From: an uncultured Muribaculum sp.
GTDB taxonomy: Bacteria; Bacteroidota; Bacteroidia; Bacteroidales; Muribaculaceae
Length of the DNA: 11,990 bases
Direction of reading: 5' to 3'
Assembly: GCA_910589555.1 (NCBI GenBank)
Contig: CAJUTE010000066.1
Span: 1 to 11,990, forward strand
Shown here: positions 1 through 6,126 of the stretch, one piece after another
Layout of the letters: each line of letters opens with the position of its first letter
Position numbering within the stretch: position 1 is the stretch's first letter
Notes under the pieces: model-generated
Database searches by the model: none
Told to the model about the DNA's origin: nothing
Seen by the model: only the letters and a program-made list of their open reading frames with translations
Made by a program: the position numbers and the translations under genes

Positions 1-65
1 CACCATACAAAATTACAAAAGACCATTTTAGCCTTAAGTTAGTGACATTGCCACAAGTGGCGACC

Positions 66-1364
66 CTACAGGGCGGTATAGCGCCTGCCGATGAAGGCAA
101 GGATGATACCTCGCGTGAAGAGATAGCAGAGGAACGCGAGCCACAATCCGTCATTGCCCATACGAGGAAACGAAACAAAGTACACCACAAAGAAAATAAC
201 CGTGGCTGCAAACATCGACATCAGCATATCGCGTGTGGCTGTAGCACCGATGAATATGCCATCGTAAGAAAACGCGAGGAATCCAACCGCAGGAATCGTC
301 ACCACCCACCACATATAGCCCGAGGCTGTCATCACCACATCTCCGTCATCACTCAGTATGGTAAGCAGCCCGCTGCCTCCTACCGCATAGAGCAACGTGA
401 AAATCACCGCTATCCCGGCACCCCACTTGCACAACGCAAATATGCGTGAACGCAGCTCGTCACGCCTTCCGGCTCCGATGTATTTCCCAACAAGCGCCTC
501 CCCGGCAAAGGCAAATCCATCCATGAAAAACGAGAAGATGGTGAAAAACTGCATCAGAAGAGCGTTTACAGCAAGCATCACATCGCCCTGCAACGCTCCG
601 GCACGCGTGAACCACATCGTGACAGTGACAAGACACACCGTGCGAAGGAATATATCGGTATTGACTCTGAAAAAACGCTTCAACGCCTCCCACCTCAACA
701 CCTCTTTTACCCGAAGCCGTGCCACTCGATAATGAATGAACGCGATGCCAAGACCAAGAGCCAATCCACACCACTGAGCCACAAGCGTACCGGTGGCAAG
801 ACCGGAAATGCCAAGATGAAACACATAAACCAGCAGACAACTCACGCCAATGTTGCACACGTTTATCACAACCGATATCCACATGGTAGCCGCACTGTTC
901 TGCATCCCCACCAGCCAGCCGCACAACGCGTAGTTGCACAACACCGCCGGCGCGCCCCATATCAGTATCCGGAAATAGAGAGCCGCCATGTCGCGTGTGT
1001 CGCCGTTCACATCCATGAAATCAAGACCCACGCTGCAGATGAGCGCCTGACACACTATCATCACCAGTCCGGCAATGGCACCCACCGTCAACGCCTGATG
1101 AAGCACCCGCGACTGCTGCACGGCATCGCCGGCACCGTAAGCCTGCGCCGTCATGCCGCTCGATCCCATTCTCAGGAATCCAAACAGCCAGTAGAGCATA
1201 TTAAATAAGGAGCCACCGACTGCGATGGCTCCTATATAAGAGGCACTCCCCATGTGTCCGGCGATAGCCACATCCACCAGTCCGAGAAGCGGAGTAGTGA
1301 TATTGGTAATAATCGACGGAACGGAGATTGCCAGTATCTCCCTATTTATTCCTCGTAACAGCAA
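66..1364 (-). CDS. MATE family multidrug/Na+ (or H+) antiporter
   Basis: This is an inner-membrane efflux pump of the MATE family, which exports drugs or metabolites in exchange for Na+ or H+. The 432-residue product is hydrophobic throughout and has the family's usual length and roughly twelve membrane segments. Family-typical stretches are GLVDVAIAGHMG near residues 28-39 and FLRMGSSGMTAQAYGAGD near 63-80. The N-terminal NREIL...VP...ITNITTPLLG pattern resembles the DinF-like branch common in Bacteroidota. The start is odd. No ATG or GTG lies near the N-terminus; the frame opens with TTG at 1364-1362, and ATA sits where relatives usually have the Met before NREIL. The gene follows the OPT transporter stop by only 3 bases and is in the same frame, so it is probably translated by coupling to that gene. 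It ends in TAG. The family call is firm; the substrate cannot be inferred. Confidence 0.93.
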   Translation of the reverse strand: MLLRGINREILAISVPSIITNITTPLLGLVDVAIAGHMGSASYIGAIAVGGSLFNMLYWLFGFLRMGSSGMTAQAYGAGDAVQQSRVLHQALTVGAIAGLVMIVCQALICSVGLDFMDVNGDTRDMAALYFRILIWGAPAVLCNYALCGWLVGMQNSAATMWISVVINVCNIGVSCLLVYVFHLGISGLATGTLVAQWCGLALGLGIAFIHYRVARLRVKEVLRWEALKRFFRVNTDIFLRTVCLVTVTMWFTRAGALQGDVMLAVNALLMQFFTIFSFFMDGFAFAGEALVGKYIGAGRRDELRSRIFALCKWGAGIAVIFTLLYAVGGSGLLTILSDDGDVVMTASGYMWWVVTIPAVGFLAFSYDGIFIGATATRDMLMSMFAATVIFFVVYFVSFPRMGNDGLWLAFLCYLFTRGIILAFIGRRYTAL

Positions 1365-1367
1365 CTG

Positions 1368-3356
1368 TCAATTCTTTTTAGCCTGCATCGAACTGTAGAT
1401 GAGATATACAATCAGCAGGGCATACATTACGCATCCAAGAATCTGGGTTGTCAGTTCCGGAACAGGATTCTCATATTCAAATCCGGCAAAACGTGTCAAC
1501 GCCGAGAATACCCCAAACAAGGCTCCTCCGGCAATAAGTCCTGACGCGATAAGAGTGCCACGGTCGCGACGGGCATTGTTGACCGCCTCGTCCTTTGAAC
1601 GGTTGGACACGAAATATGCAATAGCGCCGCCCACAAGCATCGGCGTGTTGAGCTGCAACGGAATAAACATACCGAGGCAGAATGCCAACGCCGGAACTCC
1701 GAGCCAGTTGAGAATCAACGCCAGAATGGCGCCTACCATATACAGAATCCACGGAGTGTCGCCACCCATCATAAGCGGCTCAATAACCTTAGCCATGGCA
1801 TTAGCCTGCGGAGCCACCAATGCGTCAGGTCCGGAGAATCCGTAAACTTTGTTGAGCACGAGGATCACGCCACCAACGGTAGCGGCAGAAACAAGCGTTC
1901 CAAGGAATTTCCAACTCTCCTGCTTTCTGGGGGTGGAGCCAAGCCAATAACCGATCTTCAAGTCGGTCACAAAACCGCCCGCCATAGACAGAGCGGTACA
2001 CACCACACCACCTATCACCATTGCGGCAACAATGCCCGAGGTGCCGCTGAGTCCGATAGCCACAAATATTGCCGATGCGATGATAAGCGTCATCAAGGTC
2101 ATACCTGACACCGGATTGGAACCCACGATAGCAATGGCGTTAGCAGCTACTGTCGTGAACAGGAATGCGATCACAGTGACCACAATCCACGCAACCAATG
2201 CCTGCCAGAAAGTGTGGATGACACCCACCCAGAAGAAACACAACACAGCGATAAGCGCCACAACGATCATGTAGACTATATGCTTCATGGAAATGTCGGT
2301 CTGCCAACGCACCTCTTTCTCTCCGCTCGGTTTGCCTTTCAATTCACGTGCGGCAAGCCCCACAGCTTGAGCTATGATGGGCCAAGACTTCACGATACCA
2401 ATGACACCAGCCATAGCGATACCACCGATACCGATGAGCCTTGCATAATCACTGAAGATGACTCCCGGATCAAGCGAAGCTATCTCTGCGGCTCCGTAGG
2501 TGCCGATGAGGGGGATTATTATCCACCATACGAAAATAGAACCGGCAAAAATGACAAATGCGTATTTCAAGCCCACAATATAGCCGAGACCCAAAAGCGC
2601 CGCGCCGGTGTTGACGCTGAACACAAGCTTGGTCTTCTCGGCAAGAGCCGCTCCCCACTGCGAGGCGAGCGAAGTGACATTTTCAGCCCACCAACCAAAA
2701 GTGGCGAGCAAATAATCGTAGATACCTCCTATGAGCGAAGCGATAACAAGCGTCTTGGCTTGCGAGCCATTCTGAGCGCCCTTCCCTTCGCCGCTCACGA
2801 GCACCTGGGTGGTGGCTGTAGCTTCCGGGAAAGGATATTTTCCGTGCATATCCTTTACGAAATATTTACGGAACGGGATAAAGAACAAGATTCCAAGAAT
2901 TCCACCGAAAAGCGAACTCAGGAATATCTCAAGGAAGTTAACCGTGATTTCAGGATACTTGGCTTGAAGGATATAGAGCGCGGGGAGGGTGAAAATAGCT
3001 CCGGCGACAATCACGCCTGAACAAGCTCCGATTGACTGAATGATGACATTCTGCCCAAGTGGATTTTGCTTTTTCAACGCACCCGACAATCCCACCGCAA
3101 TAATGGCGATAGGAATAGCCGCTTCAAACACCTGCCCCACCCTCAATCCGAGATAAGCGGCGGCGGCACTGAATATAACTGCAAGAAGGAGTCCCATGCC
3201 CACTGAATAAGGAGTGATCTCCGCATAATCGCGGGCAGGGTGCATCACCGGATGATACTGCTCGTCGGCAGCAAGCTCACGGAAAGCGTTTTCGGGCAAT
3301 CCCGCCACGCCGTTGTCTTCCGTGTCAAGGTCGACATGATTGGTTTTCTCTGACAT
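1368..3356 (-). CDS. OPT family oligopeptide (or metal-chelate) transporter
   Basis: This is an integral membrane importer of the OPT superfamily, whose members take up oligopeptides or metal-chelate complexes using the proton gradient. The 662-residue length fits the bacterial branch. The protein has a polar N-terminal tail of about 48 residues followed by roughly 14-16 hydrophobic segments. Recognisable family stretches are YPFPEATATTQVL at about 174-186, just after a charged cytoplasmic loop, and VGSNPVSGMT at about 411-420 in a conserved membrane segment. The ATG at 3356 gives the expected N-terminus. The gene is second in the nitroreductase-OPT-MATE operon, 24 bases after the nitroreductase stop and 3 bases before the MATE start. 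No internal promoter was seen in the 24-base gap. The substrate is unknown; a peptide or an iron/nickel chelate are the family options. The family call is firm. Confidence 0.94.
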   Translation of the reverse strand: MSEKTNHVDLDTEDNGVAGLPENAFRELAADEQYHPVMHPARDYAEITPYSVGMGLLLAVIFSAAAAYLGLRVGQVFEAAIPIAIIAVGLSGALKKQNPLGQNVIIQSIGACSGVIVAGAIFTLPALYILQAKYPEITVNFLEIFLSSLFGGILGILFFIPFRKYFVKDMHGKYPFPEATATTQVLVSGEGKGAQNGSQAKTLVIASLIGGIYDYLLATFGWWAENVTSLASQWGAALAEKTKLVFSVNTGAALLGLGYIVGLKYAFVIFAGSIFVWWIIIPLIGTYGAAEIASLDPGVIFSDYARLIGIGGIAMAGVIGIVKSWPIIAQAVGLAARELKGKPSGEKEVRWQTDISMKHIVYMIVVALIAVLCFFWVGVIHTFWQALVAWIVVTVIAFLFTTVAANAIAIVGSNPVSGMTLMTLIIASAIFVAIGLSGTSGIVAAMVIGGVVCTALSMAGGFVTDLKIGYWLGSTPRKQESWKFLGTLVSAATVGGVILVLNKVYGFSGPDALVAPQANAMAKVIEPLMMGGDTPWILYMVGAILALILNWLGVPALAFCLGMFIPLQLNTPMLVGGAIAYFVSNRSKDEAVNNARRDRGTLIASGLIAGGALFGVFSALTRFAGFEYENPVPELTTQILGCVMYALLIVYLIYSSMQAKKN

Positions 3357-3380
3357 AAGTTATGTGATGATTGGTTAATA

Positions 3381-4130
3381 TTATTTTTGCATAAATGTTT
3401 CGTCGAGGAACTTGTCAAGGTTCTTTGAAAACAATTCGTTGGTTGCCTTCGGATAACGCACGTCGGCATACACCTGAGCGAGTGTCTCCTTGCCATTTTC
3501 CGCAATAAATGCCGCACTCTCATCAAGACCCTCTTTTTCGGCATAGACAGCCTTGATGCGGGCATAATCATAATCATTGTATTTGCCTTCATGCACAATC
3601 GCGCCTATAGGCAAGCGGTCGGAGCGCTTGCTCTCACCTTTGGGATAACCCACGGCAAGTGATATCAACGGCACCACCCCCGACGGGCATTCCAGCAATT
3701 CAGCTATTGCCGGAGCATTATAAGCCGTGGTGCCGAGATAGCAGCATCCCAGCCCGTGAAGCTCCGCAAGAGTGTTGAATTGCTGTGCGAACAGTGAAGT
3801 GTCGATCGCAGCGGCAAGAAGCATCTGCGTGTTGCCGAATCCCTCCTTGGCGTTGCTCGCCTCACACCAACGGCGGAATCGATTGATGTCGATGCAGAAC
3901 GTGAGCAGCACGCTGCATCCTGTGGCGCATGGCTGATTGAAATGCTGAGGGGCGAGAGCCGCTTTCTCCTCAGGGGTGCGGCTCACTATAACTGAATACA
4001 ATTGCATATTTCCGGTATTGGGCGCATGAGCAGCCTCTTCAAGAAGCTGCATCAACAATTCCGGCTCAACATTCTCATCGGTATAATTACGAACCGTGCA
4101 ACGGTTGGCAAAATATTTATCTATTTCCAT
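3381..4130 (-). CDS. Nitroreductase family FMN-dependent NAD(P)H oxidoreductase
   Basis: The 249-residue protein belongs to the nitroreductase/flavin reductase superfamily. These are soluble, usually dimeric FMN enzymes that reduce nitroaromatics, quinones or flavins with NAD(P)H. The FMN phosphate-binding N-terminus RCTVRNYTDE (Arg10, Arg14) is present, followed by HAPNTGNMQ at 35-43, the GLGCCYLGTT stretch near 126-135, and GYP (161-163) with a following RLP (172-174), as in NfsA-like enzymes. A C-terminal extension of about 65 residues (AENGKETLAQVYADVRY) resembles that of Bacteroidota homologues as I remember them. It is cysteine-rich for its size. It is the first gene of a minus-strand operon with OPT and MATE transporters and is divergent from an alkylguanine methyltransferase. 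A TATTTTTG promoter box lies 19 bases upstream of the ATG. The physiological substrate is unknown; a role in reducing a compound moved by the neighbouring transporters is only an inference. Confidence 0.92.
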   Translation of the reverse strand: MEIDKYFANRCTVRNYTDENVEPELLMQLLEEAAHAPNTGNMQLYSVIVSRTPEEKAALAPQHFNQPCATGCSVLLTFCIDINRFRRWCEASNAKEGFGNTQMLLAAAIDTSLFAQQFNTLAELHGLGCCYLGTTAYNAPAIAELLECPSGVVPLISLAVGYPKGESKRSDRLPIGAIVHEGKYNDYDYARIKAVYAEKEGLDESAAFIAENGKETLAQVYADVRYPKATNELFSKNLDKFLDETFMQK

Positions 4131-4149
4131 ATTTTTGACAATTTATCTA

Positions 4150-4157
4150 CAAAAATA
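4150..4157 (-). promoter_or_regulatory. Promoter -7 box for nitroreductase-OPT-MATE operon
   Basis: Read on the minus strand this is TATTTTTG, a full match to the Bacteroidota -7 consensus TAnnTTTG. A TTTG that could serve as the -33 element lies at 4173-4176, but the 15-base spacer is shorter than the usual 19 or so. Transcription would start near 4143, giving a leader of only about a dozen bases. Confidence 0.5.
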
Positions 4158-4159
4158 CA

Positions 4160-4167
4160 TAAATTTG
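4160..4167 (+). promoter_or_regulatory. Promoter -7 box for alkylguanine methyltransferase gene
   Basis: TAAATTTG on the plus strand is a full match to TAnnTTTG. A TTTG at 4134-4137 could be the -33 box, with a 22-base spacer that is a little long. The start would be near 4174, leaving a leader of about 35 bases before the ATG at 4209. Only two bases separate it from the minus-strand -7 box. Confidence 0.45.
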
Positions 4168-4208
4168 TTATACAAATTCATAATTGTGGCATAGAATATT
4201 TTAAAGAC

Positions 4209-4745
4209 ATGGATAAAACACTGATATCATACCGGATTTTTGAATCTCCCTGCGGAAATTTGTCAATTGGAAGCCTTGACGGAAAACTATGCATGTGTGA
4301 CTGGACCGACGGCAACCGCCATCAGCGCAACATCTCGCGGATGAAACGGCTGCTGAATGCCGAATTCGTTCTTGAAAGCACGCCAGCCATCGAAACTGCC
4401 ATAGCTCAGATTGAGGAATATTTTGCCGGAACACGCCGCCAATTTGAACTCCCCCTGCTATTGACCGGAAGCGAATTTCAGAAAACCGTGTGGGCAGCGT
4501 TGCAAAACATTCCTTATGGCATCACAACCACCTATACCGACATAGCCTTAAAATGTGGAAAAGAGAGAGCGGTGAGAGCCATCGCCAACGCCATCGGGGC
4601 AAATGCGCTATCCATAATCATCCCTTGCCACAGAGTGATCGGCGTCAACGGCACCCTCACAGGATATGCCGGAGGAATCATTGCCAAACAGCGTCTTCTA
4701 ACCATTGAGGGGATATCGCAGCCACAATTCATGGGTCAGCCATAA
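4209..4745 (+). CDS. ogt: Methylated-DNA--[protein]-cysteine S-methyltransferase (Ogt/MGMT family)
   Basis: This is a suicide DNA-repair protein that moves the alkyl group from O6-alkylguanine (and O4-alkylthymine) onto its own cysteine. From the ATG at 4209 the product is 178 residues, the usual Ogt length. The active-site motif PCHRV is at 139-143, so Cys140 is the acceptor. Arg123 lies 17 residues before it, matching the position of the arginine finger (Arg128 to Cys145 in human MGMT). The DNA-binding helix-turn-helix region is YTDIALKCGKERAVRAIANA (about 109-128), and the GYAGG-xx-KQRLL C-terminal signature follows. The open frame extends upstream to 4002, but that part runs antisense through the nitroreductase gene, and homology begins at MDKTLISYRIFESPCG, so 4209 was chosen. 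It is divergent from the nitroreductase and ends 15 bases before a terminator hairpin. No Ada-type N-terminal domain is present. Confidence 0.95.
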   Translation: MDKTLISYRIFESPCGNLSIGSLDGKLCMCDWTDGNRHQRNISRMKRLLNAEFVLESTPAIETAIAQIEEYFAGTRRQFELPLLLTGSEFQKTVWAALQNIPYGITTTYTDIALKCGKERAVRAIANAIGANALSIIIPCHRVIGVNGTLTGYAGGIIAKQRLLTIEGISQPQFMGQP

Positions 4746-4760
4746 TCTTAAAAATATAAA

Positions 4761-4785
4761 AAGGAGCTTAATCACTAAGCTCCTT
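4761..4785. terminator. Bidirectional intrinsic terminator after ogt
   Basis: A perfect 10-bp stem (AAGGAGCTTA / TAAGCTCCTT) with a five-base loop ATCAC begins 15 bases after the ogt stop. On the plus strand the following tract is only moderately T-rich (CTTATGGGTTT). On the minus strand the hairpin is followed by a T-rich run (TTTATATTTTT), so it should also stop readthrough from the convergent lpxH operon. Confidence 0.75.
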
Positions 4786-4880
4786 CTTATGGGTTTCCAA
4801 TAGGTACAATTTCTAAGGTAAAAAAGATTGTTTTAGGTTTGTGCTACAAAGGTCTGCCTTTTTTACGACTTATCCAAAGG

Positions 4881-4908
4881 AAAAACTATGTTTAGCAACA
4901 TAGTTTTT
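4881..4908. terminator. AT-rich hairpin, likely terminator of ligA-lpxH operon
   Basis: A perfect 10-bp stem (AAAAACTATG / CATAGTTTTT) closes an eight-base loop. On the minus strand the stem ends in a T-run followed by CC, about 120 bases past the lpxH stop. The stem is weak in GC, so it may be a backup to the stronger hairpin at 4761-4785 or part of an RNA structure. Confidence 0.45.
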
Positions 4909-4965
4909 GAAATCGCCCAAACGCAGATTAATTGCAATTGCCTAATTATCACCATATTACCCTTG

Positions 4966-4984
4966 ATAGTTAAATTTTAACTAT
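4966..4984. repeat. Short AT-rich palindrome near lpxH 3' end
   Basis: This is an inverted repeat of two 9-base arms around one base (ATAGTTAAA-T-TTTAACTAT). It lies about 45 bases after the lpxH stop on that gene's strand. It contains no GC-rich stem, so its role as a terminator or protein site is uncertain. Confidence 0.4.
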
Positions 4985-5027
4985 TGTAAAAACTTCTTAA
5001 ATATATGGTTTTTACACTTAGTTAACA

Positions 5028-5777
5028 TCAAATTTGCCTACAAATTTCCATTTTTTGTCCATCAAAGCAAGCGTAAGAAAACTGGCGTATCCAGTCGCCG
5101 AGAATAATCACTTCACCGCTTGATTTCATCTCATGCCGTAGTAACACATGCCGATGTCCAAACATAAAATAATCTATTCCCGGATGAGACAGCGAGTATT
5201 GCTCAGCCCACTGCACGAGCGGCTCTTGAGATGCATCGACATTCTCAAGCGGCACATAATTGGCAAAATCCCGGCTGGAAGAGGACCACCCGTGGGCAAA
5301 AGGAATTGTCCATCGCGGATGAATCGACGCATAAAGCTTCTGACAGAATTTATTGCGGAAAATAGCGCGCATCAATCGGAACGAGGGTTTTAGTTTTCCA
5401 ATACCGTCGCCATGCGACAGGAAAAAACGCTTTCCGAGTATATCCTTTTCTATATAACCGTCAATAACCGTCAGCCCTATCTCATCGCGCAGATAGTCAA
5501 ACAACCATATATCATGGTTGCCTATGAACCAATATATCTTTATTCCTGAATCGGCAAGCGACGCAAGAGCCCCGAAAAAGCGTATGTAGCCGCGAGGCAC
5601 CACGGTGCGATACTCATACCAGTAGTCGAGCACATCGCCAAGCATATAAATCTCGCTTGCGTCATCCTTTATTGACATGAGCCAATTAACGAGACGCATC
5701 TCATGCTCCCGCGCATCAGCTATATATGTCGCTCCAAGATGAGCATCGGAGAAAAAATACACTTTCCTACCCGCCAT
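5028..5777 (-). CDS. lpxH: UDP-2,3-diacylglucosamine diphosphatase (LpxH-type metallophosphoesterase)
   Basis: The product probably hydrolyses UDP-2,3-diacylglucosamine to lipid X and UMP, a cytoplasmic-face step of lipid A synthesis. The 249-residue protein carries the full calcineurin-like metallophosphoesterase motif set: DAH at 11-13 (Asp11, His13), GDVLD at 47-51 (Asp48), GNHD at 86-89 (Asn87, His88), SHGDG at 121-125 (His122) and GHRH at 207-210 (His208, His210). These residues bind a two-metal (typically Mn2+) centre. LpxH-like features include DYWYEYRTVVP after the second motif and an insert with many basic residues between motifs four and five, which in LpxH forms the acyl-chain cap. 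It starts 6 bases after the stop of the DUF59 gene and is the last gene of the ligA operon. Other enzymes of the fold share these motifs, so the lipid A role rests on overall resemblance. Confidence 0.85.
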   Translation of the reverse strand: MAGRKVYFFSDAHLGATYIADAREHEMRLVNWLMSIKDDASEIYMLGDVLDYWYEYRTVVPRGYIRFFGALASLADSGIKIYWFIGNHDIWLFDYLRDEIGLTVIDGYIEKDILGKRFFLSHGDGIGKLKPSFRLMRAIFRNKFCQKLYASIHPRWTIPFAHGWSSSSRDFANYVPLENVDASQEPLVQWAEQYSLSHPGIDYFMFGHRHVLLRHEMKSSGEVIILGDWIRQFSYACFDGQKMEICRQI

Positions 5778-5783
5778 AATGCG

Positions 5784-6107
5784 TCAATCCAGAAAACCGA
5801 GATCAAGTTTAGCTTCCTCGCTCATCATATCCTTGTTCCATTCCGGCTCAAAGACTATGTTTATGTTGACCGATTTCACTCCGTCAATACTTTCAAGCTT
5901 AATGCGGGCATCCTCCACTATGAAATCGGCGGCAGGACAGCTTGGAGCCGTCAACGTCATATCGACATTAAGCGCCCCGTCATCGGCAAGATCAATCTTG
6001 TAAATAAGTCCCAGATTGTATATATCCACAGGTATCTCGGGATCATATACTGTTTTGAGCATCGTTATCACGCGCTCCTCTATGGCAAGTTTCTCTTCAG
6101 GTGTCAT
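5784..6107 (-). CDS. MIP18/DUF59 family iron-sulfur assembly protein (SufT-like)
   Basis: This small protein of the MIP18/DUF59 family takes part in iron-sulfur cluster maturation or carriage, as SufT and the N-terminal domain of Mrp/ApbC relatives do. From the ATG at 6107 it has 107 residues and a single domain: TVYDPEIPVDIYNLGLIY (19-36), TLTAPSCPAAD (51-61) with the conserved Cys57, and FEPEWNKDMMSEEAK (87-100). An in-frame ATG at 6140 would add 11 residues (MTINNKYNIHN) and overlap the ligA end by 14 bases. That extension looks like translated AT-rich leader, so 6107 is preferred, but it is not excluded. The gene sits between ligA and lpxH, 19 bases after the ligA stop and 6 bases before the lpxH start. 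No suf genes are nearby, so its client protein is not indicated. Confidence 0.9.
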   Translation of the reverse strand: MTPEEKLAIEERVITMLKTVYDPEIPVDIYNLGLIYKIDLADDGALNVDMTLTAPSCPAADFIVEDARIKLESIDGVKSVNINIVFEPEWNKDMMSEEAKLDLGFLD

Positions 6108-6126
6108 ATTATGTATATTGTATTTA

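Larger units (their letters stand above)
4746..5027. other. Convergent non-coding spacer between ogt and lpxH
   Basis: This 282-base, strongly AT-rich stretch holds no open frame with gene-like features. It contains the hairpins at 4761-4785 and 4881-4908 and the palindrome at 4966-4984. It also has a small AAAGG-TCTG-CCTTT stem with a T-run (4848-4864) and a TAGGTTTG box (4834-4841) that matches a plus-strand -7 element but lacks a good -33 partner. Confidence 0.6.

Noticed and set aside
50..61. GCCAC-AA-GTGGC as a terminator for the MATE gene
   Set aside because: The stem is only four to five bases and the following minus-strand sequence has no close T-run. The true end of the transcript may lie outside the window.
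2214..3020. Open frame of 268 codons on the plus strand
   Set aside because: It lies wholly antisense to the OPT transporter gene, and its product has no domain-like pattern. The OPT protein on the other strand is clearly real.
4002..4208. Upstream extension of the ogt reading frame
   Set aside because: It overlaps the start of the divergent nitroreductase, contains no Ogt-like sequence, and would span both promoter boxes.
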